DNA from: Nitrosopumilus sp. | GTDB lineage: Archaea; Thermoproteota; Nitrososphaeria; Nitrososphaerales; Nitrosopumilaceae | DNA: 64,000 nucleotides | Assembly: GCF_025699125.1 (NCBI RefSeq) | Contig: NZ_JAILWC010000001.1 | Location: 786,204-850,203, forward strand | Reading direction: 5' to 3' | In this document: piece after piece, positions 43,733-53,694 of the stretch | Layout: each line of letters begins with the position of its first letter | Numbering within the stretch: position 1 is the first letter of the stretch | Translations under genes and position numbers: made by a program | The notes under the pieces: generated by a model | Databases searched by the model: none | Told to the model about the DNA's origin: nothing | What the model saw: the letters and a program-made list of their open reading frames with translations, nothing else

Positions 43733-44653
43733 ATGATTACAGTATTAGCAGGAGGAACAGGTTCGGTCAAGTTAGTAAGAGGGTTAGTTGCTCAAGAATC
43801 CAAAGTTAACGTAATTAGTAATGTAGGAGACAATTACTGGCTTTATGGACTCTATGTTTGTCCAGATATTGATACAATTGTTTACGGCTTGGCAGATTTA
43901 CTTGATCAAGAAAGAGGTTGGGGAATGAAAAAAGACACATTCAACTTTTTGCGTCAAATGGAAGTGTTTGGAGAAGAAACATGGTTTAGAGTAGGAGACA
44001 GAGATGCTGCAACTCATTTGATTAGAACTAACATGTTAAAGAATGGAAAAAATCTCAGTGACATCACTAAATGGATGTGTGAGAAATTCGCAGTGAGTGC
44101 AAATATTATTCCAGTAACAGATAACAGTATTGAAACTAGAATTACTACAGATAAAGGAGAACTACATTTACAGGAATATTGGGTTAAACATAGAGGCAAA
44201 GATCCTGTTTTAGGAATTCAATACATTGGCGCAGACAAAGCACGTCCAAATCCTGAAGCAGTTAATGCAATACATGATGCAGACATGGTAATTTTAGCAC
44301 CAGGAAATCCTCTAACATCAATCGGCCCAATGCTTCAGATAAAAGGCATTAGAAAAGAACTCTCGAAAATTAAGAAAAAAGTTGTGGCAGTTAGTCCATT
44401 AATCGGAGATGATGCCGTAAGCGGACCTGCAGCAAAATACATGCAAGCGGCGGGAATTGAATCAAATGCTTATGGGTTAGCAAAGATGTATTCAGATGTA
44501 TGTTCAAATATCATCATAGACAGTAAAGACAGACTCCTAACAAAAAAAATTCAGAGTTTAGATATGAGAGTTTTTGAAACAAAAATCACCATGAAAAATA
44601 AATTAGCTGAAGACGCATTAGCGAATTTTATTTTAAAACAAGTACACGTTTAA
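43733..44653 (+). CDS. cofD: 2-phospho-L-lactate transferase
   Basis: 306 aa. Transfers the phospholactyl-type group onto Fo to give F420-0. The N-terminal LAGGTGSVKLVRGL and NVGDN motifs, DIDTIVYGLADLLD and GDRDAATHLIR are diagnostic. ATG at 43733. cofC follows 2 bp later on the same strand, so both enzymes that build the phospholactyl side chain are co-expressed. cofE is at 12807-13532. Confidence 0.93.
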   Translation: MITVLAGGTGSVKLVRGLVAQESKVNVISNVGDNYWLYGLYVCPDIDTIVYGLADLLDQERGWGMKKDTFNFLRQMEVFGEETWFRVGDRDAATHLIRTNMLKNGKNLSDITKWMCEKFAVSANIIPVTDNSIETRITTDKGELHLQEYWVKHRGKDPVLGIQYIGADKARPNPEAVNAIHDADMVILAPGNPLTSIGPMLQIKGIRKELSKIKKKVVAVSPLIGDDAVSGPAAKYMQAAGIESNAYGLAKMYSDVCSNIIIDSKDRLLTKKIQSLDMRVFETKITMKNKLAEDALANFILKQVHV

Positions 44654-44654
44654 T

Positions 44655-45293
44655 TTGAAAATTGCAGTAATTATTCCTGTAAAGACCTTCACCAAAGCAA
44701 AGACGCGTTTAGATTTATCATCAGAGAAAATAGATAATTTATGCAAAATAATGCTAGAAGAGATTTTACATACAATATCAATTTCACCTCAAATTGATAA
44801 AACAATCATAGTAACAAAAGAAGAAAAGGCAATAGAGATTGGGAAAAAATTCAATGCGGTAATATTAGTAGATGAAAAAGAAGAAAGTGTAAATAGCGCA
44901 GTTGCACTTGCAGACAAATATCTTTTAGAGAACAACTATGATGCATCTATCGTTTTCCCACAAGACATACCATACATCAAAACTCAAGATATTGATTTTA
45001 TGTTAAATTACAAAGCACCGCCAAATTTTGCGATAATTATTCCATCAAGAAGATTTGATGGTACAAATGCCCTTATGAGAATGCCAATAGATCTCATGGA
45101 AACTCATTACGATGAAGATAGTTACAAAATCCACATGAATACGGCCAAAGAACATACTCTTAATGTTGCAATGGTTTTTGTAAAGAGAATCATGTGGGAT
45201 GTAGACAATATTGAAGATCTGAAATTTCTACTAGAACAAAATGAAAAGCCCCAAATTGCAGAAAAAATTAAAAAAATTTTAGAGATCAATTAA
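44655..45293 (+). CDS. cofC: 2-phospho-L-lactate guanylyltransferase
   Basis: 212 aa. Activates phospholactate (or phosphoenolpyruvate) with GTP for CofD. A nucleotidyltransferase fold with the N-terminal IIPVKTFTKAKTRL, the phosphate-handling QDIPYI near residue 100, and IIIPSRRFDGTNALMR near 126-141 are family marks. Start TTG, 2 bp after cofD. Confidence 0.92.
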   Translation: MKIAVIIPVKTFTKAKTRLDLSSEKIDNLCKIMLEEILHTISISPQIDKTIIVTKEEKAIEIGKKFNAVILVDEKEESVNSAVALADKYLLENNYDASIVFPQDIPYIKTQDIDFMLNYKAPPNFAIIIPSRRFDGTNALMRMPIDLMETHYDEDSYKIHMNTAKEHTLNVAMVFVKRIMWDVDNIEDLKFLLEQNEKPQIAEKIKKILEIN

Positions 45294-45343
45294 ATCAAAA
45301 CCATAGATAGGATCAATGGAGAAAGAGAGGGATCATCAACAAA

Positions 45344-45351
45344 CTTATAAA
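45344..45351 (+). promoter_or_regulatory. TATA box of tfb
   Basis: CTTATAAA about 54 bp before the ATG and in an A-rich context, with the leader GGGAGAT (45393-45399) as a ribosome-binding site. The predicted transcript would start about 25 nt downstream. Confidence 0.4.
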
Positions 45352-45405
45352 CAATAAATTAGAAAATGTTAAATATCATAATAAAAAGTTTTGGGAGATA
45401 TAAAA

Positions 45406-46314
45406 ATGGTTAAAAAATTAAATCCAAAAGACAGATGTCCAAGATGTGGGCAGGGCACAGTAGTCACAGATGCCAATACAGGAGAGAATTTTTGTGGAAA
45501 ATGCGGATTTGTAATTACAGATAAAGTTGAAGAGTCTGGACCTGAATGGAGATCATTTTCAAATGAAGGCGAAAACAAAAGCAGGGCAGGAGTTCCAACA
45601 TCACTTGCAATGCACGATATGGGATTAGCCACAGTAATCAACCCACAAAATAGAGATGCAACAGGAAAGCCACTCACAGCGTCGATGAAAAGTACAATTG
45701 AGAGACTAAGAACTTGGGACAGTAGAAGTCAAGTTCACGAACCAGTAGATAGAAATTTCAGACAAGCATTTAGTGAATTAGACAGATTAAAAGACAAACT
45801 TGCAGTAGGAGATGCAGTTATTGAAAAAGCAGCTTATATCTACAGAAAAGCATTAGAAAAAGGACTAGTACGTGGACGTTCCATTTCAGCTTTAATTGCA
45901 TCAGCATTGTATGCAGCATGTAGAGATACAGAAACTCCCAGAACGTTAAAAGATATAGGACAGGCAAGCAACATCAAGCGAAAAGACATTGCAAGGTGTT
46001 ATCGTCTTTTGCTAAGAGAATTAAATCTGAAAATGCCGGTAGTGGATCCTGTAAAATGTATTTCAAGAATTGCAAGTAAAGCAGGATTATCAGAAAAAAC
46101 AAAGAGAAAAGCGACAAAGATTTTACAGACTGCAGAAGAAAATAAAATTTCAGCAGGTAAAGATCCAATGGGATTGGCAGCTGCTGCACTTTATGTTGCA
46201 TGCGTCACAAATGGAGAAAACAAGACTCAACGAGATGTTGCAGAAGCTGCAGGTGTAACAGAAGTCACAATCAGAAACAGGTACAAAGGATTGAAAGTAG
46301 CGTTAAATCTCTAG
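45406..46314 (+). CDS. tfb: transcription initiation factor B (TFB)
   Basis: 302 aa from ATG 45406, preferred to the TTG at 45391 because the ribosome-binding site lies between them. The N-terminal zinc ribbon (CPRC...CGKC), the B-reader segment GPEWRSFSNE, and two cyclin-like repeats (about 120-205 and 215-300) are all present. TFB recruits RNA polymerase to promoters bound by TBP. The 3' end overlaps the convergent CPBP protease gene by 12 bp. Related archaea carry several tfb genes. Confidence 0.95.
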   Translation: MVKKLNPKDRCPRCGQGTVVTDANTGENFCGKCGFVITDKVEESGPEWRSFSNEGENKSRAGVPTSLAMHDMGLATVINPQNRDATGKPLTASMKSTIERLRTWDSRSQVHEPVDRNFRQAFSELDRLKDKLAVGDAVIEKAAYIYRKALEKGLVRGRSISALIASALYAACRDTETPRTLKDIGQASNIKRKDIARCYRLLLRELNLKMPVVDPVKCISRIASKAGLSEKTKRKATKILQTAEENKISAGKDPMGLAAAALYVACVTNGENKTQRDVAEAAGVTEVTIRNRYKGLKVALNL

Positions 46315-47292
46315 AGCAGATTCTTTTTTTGAATTAAATCGATTCACAAATAAAATTGATGTAGAAATTATTCCCGATATTAACAAAAGTATTTCCAATG
46401 AAGACATTAGTGAATGAGAAAATGCTTCTTCAACAGATATGAAATTTAATTGAGAAACGAAATTAGCATAGGAGAAAATAAAATAATTCATTGCCCAATG
46501 GATTAAGAGTGAAGCTACGAATCCATATCTTAGATATACCCATCCTAAAATAATTCCACTAGCAGCAGCTTGAGCAAATTTTCCTTCACTCCAAGATTCT
46601 GCAAACGCAATATGTGCAAAACCAAAGAATATACCTACAAAGACAATTAGTAAAATTGCTTTTTTATTATCGTGGAGATGTAATGAACTAGGAGTCCACA
46701 AACATTTGATGAAATATCGTAGTGAAGATTTATGAGAGTATAGGACAAATAATGGAATACCTATCAAAATCAGACGAAACCCAAATTCTTCAATAAAAGG
46801 TGCAAGGCTAACATAAAAAAACTGAATCAGATCATTATCGTCTAGTGGAGGTACAGTTACAATTCCAAATGCCTCTTGAATAAAATTAATCAACGCAGAG
46901 ATTAAAATTAAAATTGAAAACCATTTTGTAATTCCAATCATATAGTTAGACGTAGTGTTGAATTTGCCAAAAGAGATGATTGATGAAATAGATTTCAGAA
47001 ACCCATCTTTTGGGCCAAAAATTGCGATTGCAAACAATATTGCATAAAAAGTCCACAAAACAGCAAAAACATCCCCAATACTAACATCAAGATGAAATTG
47101 ATACAATTCTGTGCCTTCAAAAAGTGTCAAATGAGTAAGCGGATATTCATGATTGATATCCCCACCAATATCACTTTCAAAAACAATGTAAACACCAATG
47201 GGAAACGATACAAGCAACAAGCCAAGAATGACCGATTGTAATGCCGTAAATGGAATTCCAAGGAATTGAAGAATTCTATTTGAATTTTGCAA
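46303..47292 (-). CDS. CPBP-family intramembrane metalloprotease
   Basis: 329 aa with about eight membrane helices. Catalytic motifs: EEFGFR near residue 169-174 (E-E-x3-R), HIAFAES near 222 and HWAMNYF near 261. These are the glutamate and histidine motifs of the Abi/CAAX protease family. Substrates in archaea are unknown. Downstream of the aIF1 gene by 5 bp on the same strand. Confidence 0.85.
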   Translation of the reverse strand: MQNSNRILQFLGIPFTALQSVILGLLLVSFPIGVYIVFESDIGGDINHEYPLTHLTLFEGTELYQFHLDVSIGDVFAVLWTFYAILFAIAIFGPKDGFLKSISSIISFGKFNTTSNYMIGITKWFSILILISALINFIQEAFGIVTVPPLDDNDLIQFFYVSLAPFIEEFGFRLILIGIPLFVLYSHKSSLRYFIKCLWTPSSLHLHDNKKAILLIVFVGIFFGFAHIAFAESWSEGKFAQAAASGIILGWVYLRYGFVASLLIHWAMNYFIFSYANFVSQLNFISVEEAFSHSLMSSLEILLLISGIISTSILFVNRFNSKKESALEI

Positions 47293-47297
47293 TGTAT

Positions 47298-47606
47298 CTA
47301 ATGTAATTCTATGGTATCTGCGGCAAATCCCAAATTAATCAAAGTGTCTTTGATAGTATCTCGATGATCACCTTGTAAGAAAATATATCCTTCTTTGGCA
47401 GTTCCGCCACAAGCATATTTGTTTTTGAGTTCTTTGGCAACAGTTTCTAAATTATTTAGTTTTGGATCTAACCCTTCAATCATTGTGCCTTTTTTCTTAA
47501 ATCTTCTAGTTTCTAATCTAATTATAATTTTAGTACTATCTTTGGCCAGTTCACCGCATGCGCACAAATCTTCTGGTAGACCACAAGTATTACAAATTAC
47601 TGCCAT
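47298..47606 (-). CDS. translation initiation factor aIF1 (SUI1)
   Basis: 102 aa. The SUI1 fold is recognisable by RRFKKKGTMIEGL, LKNKYACGGTAKEG and FLQGDHRD. The N-terminus has a CNTCGLPEDLCACG metal-binding element typical of archaeal aIF1. It controls start-codon selection on the small ribosomal subunit. Transcribed with the CPBP gene. Confidence 0.93.
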   Translation of the reverse strand: MAVICNTCGLPEDLCACGELAKDSTKIIIRLETRRFKKKGTMIEGLDPKLNNLETVAKELKNKYACGGTAKEGYIFLQGDHRDTIKDTLINLGFAADTIELH

Positions 47607-47710
47607 TCGTTCGAAATAAATTCAATTATACGCACTATTAAGCCTTGTTTGGTTAATTCTTACAAAATGAAAATAAACGGATTTTTTAGACAGAGAATCA
47701 AAGATAAATT

Positions 47711-48040
47711 ATGCCAGAAGATCTTACAAAAAAAGCTGCTGAAATGCTTCTAAACGGAGCAACATTACTTGGAGAGCCTTGTCCATATTGCTCAGGAGTC
47801 AGAGTAATGAAAGAAGGGCACGCATTATGTGTTAGTTGTGGACGTGAGCCAGAAAAAAAAGAGATCATGACAGAAACTCCACAACACCCAAAATCAAGAT
47901 TAGAAGAAACTTTAGAAAAAAAGATAGAATTACTCTCAAAAGAACTTGAAGAGGAAAAAAACCACGATAAACAACAAAGTATTCTAAAATCAATTAATTC
48001 AGTGCTAGAAACATTGGGAAAAATCAGAGAAAAACAATAA
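47711..48040 (+). CDS. autoantigen p27/Sjogren-type zinc-ribbon protein
   Basis: 109 aa. One zinc ribbon (C-P-Y-C...C-V-S-C-G) at residues 24-44 followed by an acidic coiled coil. The pattern matches the archaeal COG1645 family. Function unknown; position near translation and secretion genes is the only clue. Followed by the Sec61beta gene. Confidence 0.7.
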   Translation: MPEDLTKKAAEMLLNGATLLGEPCPYCSGVRVMKEGHALCVSCGREPEKKEIMTETPQHPKSRLEETLEKKIELLSKELEEEKNHDKQQSILKSINSVLETLGKIREKQ

Positions 48041-48074
48041 AGTATTTATGTAAAAATCCGTGACTCGAGGTATA

Positions 48075-48245
48075 ATGAGTAGCAACAAGAAAAAATCAGC
48101 ACCACTTCCAGCGTCAAGTGGAGGTCTCATGCGATTCTTCGAAGATGAGACAAAAGGATTCAAAATAGATCCAAAAATAGTAGTATCAATTCCAATTGGC
48201 TTAATTGTAATTTCATGGGCAATTGATCTTTTCCTAGCTTCGTGA
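48075..48245 (+). CDS. secG: protein translocase subunit Sec61beta/SecG
   Basis: 56 aa from ATG 48075 (a GTG at 48060 lies five codons upstream but gives no conserved residues). A basic, Pro/Ser/Gly-rich cytoplasmic stretch with SSGGLMRFFEDETKG precedes a single membrane helix at the C-terminus, the archaeal Sec61beta layout. It is the small subunit of the SecYEbeta channel. Confidence 0.9.
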   Translation: MSSNKKKSAPLPASSGGLMRFFEDETKGFKIDPKIVVSIPIGLIVISWAIDLFLAS

Positions 48246-48252
48246 AAAAACA

Positions 48253-50001
48253 ATGGAACAAGATCCAGACGATGTTTCAAATATACACAATAGATTCTCG
48301 CTTACTCTAGTTAATCCATCATCACATTATTTTTCATTAGTAGTATCACTAATAGTATCTTCAGTGATGGTTCTTGCAACATATTTTGGTTATTTGACCA
48401 ATGTAAGTTTTGAACAAAATTGGTATAGACTGCCACTTGTTTTAGGGGTTCTAGTTGTAACACAATTATTAGATACAAGATTTTCCAAGAAGAAAGAACT
48501 TTCAAAATCACTGCATTCATCTCTTTTTGGAAATATGTTATGGACAGTTACAATTTTGATGGGAATACTATCAAGCATAGTATTATCAAAAGAGATAGAA
48601 TTATTTTTCATAGTTTTTGGAGTGTTGCTTTTTGCTAGTTTTAGAATAGGAATTTACACTACAACTCTTGGAGCAAGTCTCAAAAAAGCTTGGGCAATTT
48701 GTTTTATTCAACCATTAGCAATGTATTTGGTATTAATTCCGCAAGACATGTGGTTTTCAATACTTTCTGAACCTATTGGGTTAGTATATGGAATATCATT
48801 TATGGTAATAGCAAGCATATGGTCAGTTCTCACTGACAGAGCAGGAAGACCAGGAATGGAAAGTACACATAAAACAATTCAGGCATATCTTGCATCACAA
48901 GGAAATGATTTTGATGATGCTGAAGAATTAATGGAGCAGCGATCAAATGAAACTAAAGTTACTACATCACAGTTAAGATTATCATCACCTAATGGAGAAA
49001 CAGAGTTTCGCATGGTATTGCCAGAAATTCACCCAGGACCATATCATCCGGTAGGCGGAAGCAATATCCCATACCTTATTTACAAAAATTTATCATCATC
49101 AGCAATGGTGATGCACAGTATTTCAGATCACTCATTGAATCTACCATCAAGAAATGAAGTTGAAAACTATCTGAAAAAAATGCAAGACAGTAAAATCAAA
49201 GAAGAAGGACTACAGTGTACAGAACCAGTCACAGTGCAAATAAACAAAGCCAGAGTAATAGGTTTACTTTTTGGAAATAATCCACTCTTGTTTTTGTCAT
49301 TGTCGCCTCATGGTATGGAAGACATCCCTAGCTATATGAAAACAGAAATAGAACAATATGCAAAAAATAGAAATTATTCAAGAACAATGATTGTAGATTG
49401 TCATAATGCAATGGGGGAAGAAATTTCAAAAGAGGATGGCGAAGATATGTTAAAAGCTGCAAAATCTTGCCTAGACACTCTAATTACAAAAGAGAACTAT
49501 CCAATAGAATTCGGTTATGCTAATTCAGACGATATGGATGTATGGACAGAAGATTTGGGGATGGGAGGCTTGGGAATTGTTTGCCTAGTAATAAACAATA
49601 AAAAATATTTTCTCGGATGGGCAGATGCAAACAATATGGAAAATGGAGTAAGAGAGAAAATAATAGATAATTTTTCAAAATTAGATTATAATTTGGTGGA
49701 AATCTGCACTTCAGATACCCATTATGCTCCGGTAAAAGCTAGAAACAGAAATGGGTATTATCAATTGGGGTTGATTACAAGTGCAGATAAGCTTTCAAAG
49801 TGGTTTTTGGAAATTGCTAGAAATGCAGAATCAGATACGAAATCTGCAAAATTTGAAATTTTAGAGAATGAGGCAAGTGTGAAAGTAATGGGGCATGAAA
49901 TATACGAAGATTATTCAAAAGCACTAGACAATTCGTTGAAAATCACCAAAGCATTTGTCATTGGCGGAGTGCTGTTTTTCATAACTAGTCTGTTCCTATA
50001 G
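48253..50001 (+). CDS. DUF2070 family membrane protein
   Basis: 582 aa. The N-terminal ~200 residues hold six or seven hydrophobic helices; a large soluble domain (residues ~205-555) follows, then a C-terminal helix (558-582). The soluble part has conserved-looking PEIHPGPYHPVGGSN, SPHGMEDIP and VDCHNAMGEE segments rich in His and Asp, suggesting a metal-dependent hydrolase. DUF2070 is archaeal and uncharacterised. It follows the Sec61beta gene by 7 bp, so a link to the membrane machinery is likely. Confidence 0.8.
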   Translation: MEQDPDDVSNIHNRFSLTLVNPSSHYFSLVVSLIVSSVMVLATYFGYLTNVSFEQNWYRLPLVLGVLVVTQLLDTRFSKKKELSKSLHSSLFGNMLWTVTILMGILSSIVLSKEIELFFIVFGVLLFASFRIGIYTTTLGASLKKAWAICFIQPLAMYLVLIPQDMWFSILSEPIGLVYGISFMVIASIWSVLTDRAGRPGMESTHKTIQAYLASQGNDFDDAEELMEQRSNETKVTTSQLRLSSPNGETEFRMVLPEIHPGPYHPVGGSNIPYLIYKNLSSSAMVMHSISDHSLNLPSRNEVENYLKKMQDSKIKEEGLQCTEPVTVQINKARVIGLLFGNNPLLFLSLSPHGMEDIPSYMKTEIEQYAKNRNYSRTMIVDCHNAMGEEISKEDGEDMLKAAKSCLDTLITKENYPIEFGYANSDDMDVWTEDLGMGGLGIVCLVINNKKYFLGWADANNMENGVREKIIDNFSKLDYNLVEICTSDTHYAPVKARNRNGYYQLGLITSADKLSKWFLEIARNAESDTKSAKFEILENEASVKVMGHEIYEDYSKALDNSLKITKAFVIGGVLFFITSLFL

Positions 50002-50638
50002 TTTTCATTTGATCAATATTCCCATAAAATTCATCAATAAATGAAGTGAATTGGAAGATTGGAACGATAGGAACATTTTCAATAAAATTAACCTTATCTT
50101 GATATAAAGTTACGATTACAGGCACTGCCATTCCACCAGGAGTTTTTTCAACATAGTGTTTTGTCCTCTCAATTTGTTTTTTAACTGCGGTTTTTAATGC
50201 AGATGAACTGTATCGCTTCCAATGCTTGCAATCGATTAAAATTGCAATACCTAATCGAATGCCAATTACATCAATTTCCATACGAGGTTTTGTAAGAATC
50301 ATATTTTTAATCACTGCAAAATTTTTCGATGATAAAATTTCACCAGTCAAACCCTCAAAATCTTTCCAATCAAGAGAAATTGAAATTTCATCAATAGGGT
50401 AACCGTTTTCAAGCAATGCAACTGCAATTTTTAATTTATCACCATCATTAAAATAATAATTATCATCTTGTTTTGTACCAATTCCATTTTTGATGAATTC
50501 TTCAAGAATTATTTCAGAATCAACAAAATTAATTTTTGTAACAGCAGAAAAATCCTCGACGGATACGCCACCTTGAATAATTCCATTTAATCCAATTATC
50601 ATCTTAGGATGAATTTTCAACTCCATTTTTTGGTTCAT
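49985..50638 (-). CDS. PD-(D/E)XK nuclease-like protein with N-terminal wHTH
   Basis: 217 aa. An N-terminal winged-helix region (about 1-100) is followed by a restriction-endonuclease-like core: acidic residue in EGLTGEIL, then EIDVIG and IDCKHW (D...CxK pattern) near residues 125-146, and a helix with Lys/Arg. Probably DNA cleavage or repair; specificity unknown. Its end overlaps the DUF2070 end by 17 bp. Confidence 0.72.
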   Translation of the reverse strand: MNQKMELKIHPKMIIGLNGIIQGGVSVEDFSAVTKINFVDSEIILEEFIKNGIGTKQDDNYYFNDGDKLKIAVALLENGYPIDEISISLDWKDFEGLTGEILSSKNFAVIKNMILTKPRMEIDVIGIRLGIAILIDCKHWKRYSSSALKTAVKKQIERTKHYVEKTPGGMAVPVIVTLYQDKVNFIENVPIVPIFQFTSFIDEFYGNIDQMKTIGTD

Positions 50639-50703
50639 GGGCAGATATAGGTTTTAAGAACTATTAATTGGAAGTTATTATGATATAGATTTTATTACAA
50701 GCT

Positions 50704-53184
50704 TTGCAATGTAAGAATATGAAAAAATTGCTAGTAATTCTACTAGCTCTTTCAATTGCAACCTTAATGTATAACGAATCATTTGCAGAAAAAAATACGT
50801 TTTTTGATTCAGTTAAATTCATTCAATATATGGATGAAAACACAGCATTAGAGGAAGTAAGAAATGGAAATCTAGACGTGTATTATTATAGAATTTCATC
50901 AGATAGATTAGAAAATCTTCAATCAAGAGAAGGGTTACAGGTTTTTGATTCCACAGGAGGATCATACAGTATTCTTGTAAATCCTGCAGAATCTGAAAAA
51001 TTCAATCCTTTTTCAAATAGAGAAATTAGATTTGCCCTAAATTATTTGGTAGACAGAAAATTAATCGTCAATGAATTAATGGGCGGGTATGGCTCACCCG
51101 TCATTTCTTACTATAGCCCATCAGATCCAGAATACCTTACGATAATCAAACAACTTGAGTCATTTAATTTCAAATACAACCCTGCACTAGCAGACGAGAT
51201 AATCACTAGGGAATTAAACAAGAAAGGAGCAGTTAAGATAGATGGAAAATGGGAATTTGCAAATATTCCAATAGAAATCACAATTTTCATCAGAAGTGAT
51301 GATCCTGTAAGAAAATCTATTGGAGAGATTTTATCAGGAGAACTAGAAAGAATTGGATTTACAGTCAAAAAGGATTTTGGAGATCTTAACAAAGCATTTG
51401 TTATAGTGTACGGTTCAAATCCTTCTGATTTGAAATGGAGTCTGTACACTGAGGGATGGGGGCGTTCTGCATTTGTAAAATATGATTCAGTAGGATTAGG
51501 TCAAATGTACTCTCCTTGGTTTTCAAATATGCCAGGGTTTAATGATCCAGCATATTGGAATTACAAGAACGAGAAATTAGATGCACTGACTCAGAAAATT
51601 TACACTGGAGATTTTGATTCATCAGAAAAAAGATCAGAGTTAATTCAAGAAGCTGTTGTTGAAGGAATTAATGAATCAGTTAGAGTTTTTTTGGCAAGTA
51701 AGATTGATCAATATGTTACAAATGAGAAAATTAACGGAGTAGTAAATGACTTTGGTGCAGGGGTTCCAAGCAGATTCACCCCAATTAATGCAAGAGGGGA
51801 TAGTGATGAGTTAGTCATTGGTGTCAAGCAAATCTATCAAGGGGCATGGAATCCAATAATGGGGTTAACTGATAGTTATAGTAGACATATTTGGGGAATA
51901 ATTTCAGATCCTGGAACATTCAAACATCCATTTACTGGTGAAACAATTCCAGTTAGAGCAGATTGGAAGATTGAAACCTCAGGGCCAGATGATAAAATAA
52001 AGATTCCAAATGAATCAAAAATGTGGAATCCTACATTGCAGAAATGGATGAATGTGGAACCAAACACGCTTGCAACAAGCAAAGTTACATTTGATTTTGA
52101 ATTTAGTAACTGGCACAATGGACAAAAAATGGATATGAATGATATTTTGTACTCATTATATTTTACAATAGAATGGGGAACACAGACGGATAAGAATGAT
52201 AGAACTTTTGATACCGAATTTACACCAAGAGCTGCTCAAAGTATCCAGACAATCAAGGGAGTAAATCCAATTGATGAAGATACAGTGGAAGTCTACGTAG
52301 ATTATTGGCATTTTGATGACGGGGAAATTGCAGAATGGGCATTGTTGTGGAATTCAGTACCATGGGAAATTTCTGTTGCTATGGAAAAAGCAGTGATTGA
52401 TGGTAAAGTATCATTTTCAAGATCTGGAGCAACTAGCAAAAATGTCAACTGGTTGTCATTAATTATTCCAAATGATGCAAACACCATCAAAAATTATCTG
52501 CAAGAATTCAAAGATACAAACTACATTCCAGAATCACTAAAAGAGAGCAAAGGGAATTCAGAGTATTTTCAAAACAGGTACGATGCATCAATTAAATGGA
52601 TTGAAACTAATAATCATGCAGTAATTAGCAATGGACCATTTTATTTAAAATCATACTCTCCTGAATCAAGAACAATTACAGTTAAAGAATTCAAAGATGA
52701 TTCATATCCATTTAAAATTGGGAAATGGGAACAGTTTGAAAAAGCAAAATTTCCACAAATAAAGAAAATAAATATGAAAGATATTTTTCAAAGAGGAAAC
52801 GAAATAAATTTCGCGGTTGAGACAGAAAATTCAGATGAAATACTTTACTTTTTAACAAACAGTGAAGGAGATATGATATCATCAAAGACACTCAAATTAG
52901 ATAAAAACAGCATTTCCGTTAACATACCTCCTGAAATTACAAATGAGTTGGGAATTGGATCAAACAACATCAAAATATTTGCAATTTCAGATTCTGTTTT
53001 AAAACCAGATTTTTATGAATCAAGTTTCATGATAACCAAAGATAAAGTAGAATTACCAAAAAGTGCTGATACAAACATCGATGTTTCAGAAAACAAAACA
53101 GAACTTTGGTATTGGATTATTCCATTTGGATCAGTGATTGGAATCATAATCATCATAAAGAAGAGACGTCATTCCAGACCATAA
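50704..53184 (+). CDS. ABC peptide-binding protein (family 5), membrane-anchored
   Basis: 826 aa as called from TTG 50704; ATG 50719 (MKKLLVI...) is the better start because it begins the signal peptide. The SBP_bac_5 fold spans about residues 25-680 with SNREIRFALNYLVDR and the VDYWHFDDGEIAEW region. A Ser/Asn-rich linker and one C-terminal helix (805-823) follow, so it stays on the outer face. It is the likely partner of the oligopeptide ATPase at 18592-19557; no permease is near. Confidence 0.85.
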   Translation: MQCKNMKKLLVILLALSIATLMYNESFAEKNTFFDSVKFIQYMDENTALEEVRNGNLDVYYYRISSDRLENLQSREGLQVFDSTGGSYSILVNPAESEKFNPFSNREIRFALNYLVDRKLIVNELMGGYGSPVISYYSPSDPEYLTIIKQLESFNFKYNPALADEIITRELNKKGAVKIDGKWEFANIPIEITIFIRSDDPVRKSIGEILSGELERIGFTVKKDFGDLNKAFVIVYGSNPSDLKWSLYTEGWGRSAFVKYDSVGLGQMYSPWFSNMPGFNDPAYWNYKNEKLDALTQKIYTGDFDSSEKRSELIQEAVVEGINESVRVFLASKIDQYVTNEKINGVVNDFGAGVPSRFTPINARGDSDELVIGVKQIYQGAWNPIMGLTDSYSRHIWGIISDPGTFKHPFTGETIPVRADWKIETSGPDDKIKIPNESKMWNPTLQKWMNVEPNTLATSKVTFDFEFSNWHNGQKMDMNDILYSLYFTIEWGTQTDKNDRTFDTEFTPRAAQSIQTIKGVNPIDEDTVEVYVDYWHFDDGEIAEWALLWNSVPWEISVAMEKAVIDGKVSFSRSGATSKNVNWLSLIIPNDANTIKNYLQEFKDTNYIPESLKESKGNSEYFQNRYDASIKWIETNNHAVISNGPFYLKSYSPESRTITVKEFKDDSYPFKIGKWEQFEKAKFPQIKKINMKDIFQRGNEINFAVETENSDEILYFLTNSEGDMISSKTLKLDKNSISVNIPPEITNELGIGSNNIKIFAISDSVLKPDFYESSFMITKDKVELPKSADTNIDVSENKTELWYWIIPFGSVIGIIIIIKKRRHSRP

Positions 53185-53660
53185 TCTTTGAGAATCAATT
53201 CTATTTGTTGTTCATTTTCAAGTTTGGAGTATTCTTCAAAGAGGTTTTGGTTGAGTTCATAAAATGTATGCCCCCATTTGAATTTGTCAAGCAGTTCCAA
53301 ACCTTGTTCCTTAAATCCTAGAATTATCAATGTTGCAGACAGAGCTTCAGCAGTAGTGAGTTTATTTAGTTTTGAATAGTTAACTGGGTTTCCAGCAAGC
53401 AGAGGAGGTAGTTTTCTCTTGATGCCGTTGAATTTTTTTGAGAAGGCATGTTCTGCAAGATTCCAGGAACAATCAATTCCAACAACCGAATTAATCAAAA
53501 ACTTATCTTTAGGAAGCAAAGTTTTTTCAGAAAAAGGATCTAACACTAATCCTTTGGTCCCTATTTTTGTTATATTTTGAGCAAGTCCAAATTTCACCAT
53601 TTTAGCAGCTGTGCATTTTTTAGGATCATCTTGATAAAACATCAAAACTTGTAACTTCAT
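53169..53660 (-). CDS. tsr3: ribosome biogenesis protein Tsr3
   Basis: 163 aa. DUF367/Tsr3 aminocarboxypropyltransferase of small-subunit rRNA hypermodification. The motifs GIDCSWN near residue 63, RKLPPLLAGNPVNY near 82-95 and KLTTAEALSATL near 99-110 are diagnostic. The C-terminal helix follows. Overlaps the 3' end of the binding-protein gene by 16 bp. Confidence 0.93.
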   Translation of the reverse strand: MKLQVLMFYQDDPKKCTAAKMVKFGLAQNITKIGTKGLVLDPFSEKTLLPKDKFLINSVVGIDCSWNLAEHAFSKKFNGIKRKLPPLLAGNPVNYSKLNKLTTAEALSATLIILGFKEQGLELLDKFKWGHTFYELNQNLFEEYSKLENEQQIELILKDYGLE

Positions 53661-53694
53661 TTTGATTAGTGGTAAAATGTAGAGTATTTTGAAT

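Noticed and set aside
50695-50714. TTACA...TGTAA inverted repeat before the peptide-binding protein gene
   Set aside because: The arms are in the opposite order to the TGTAAT-N3-ATTACA sites and the ten-base spacer differs, so it is not counted as the same operator.
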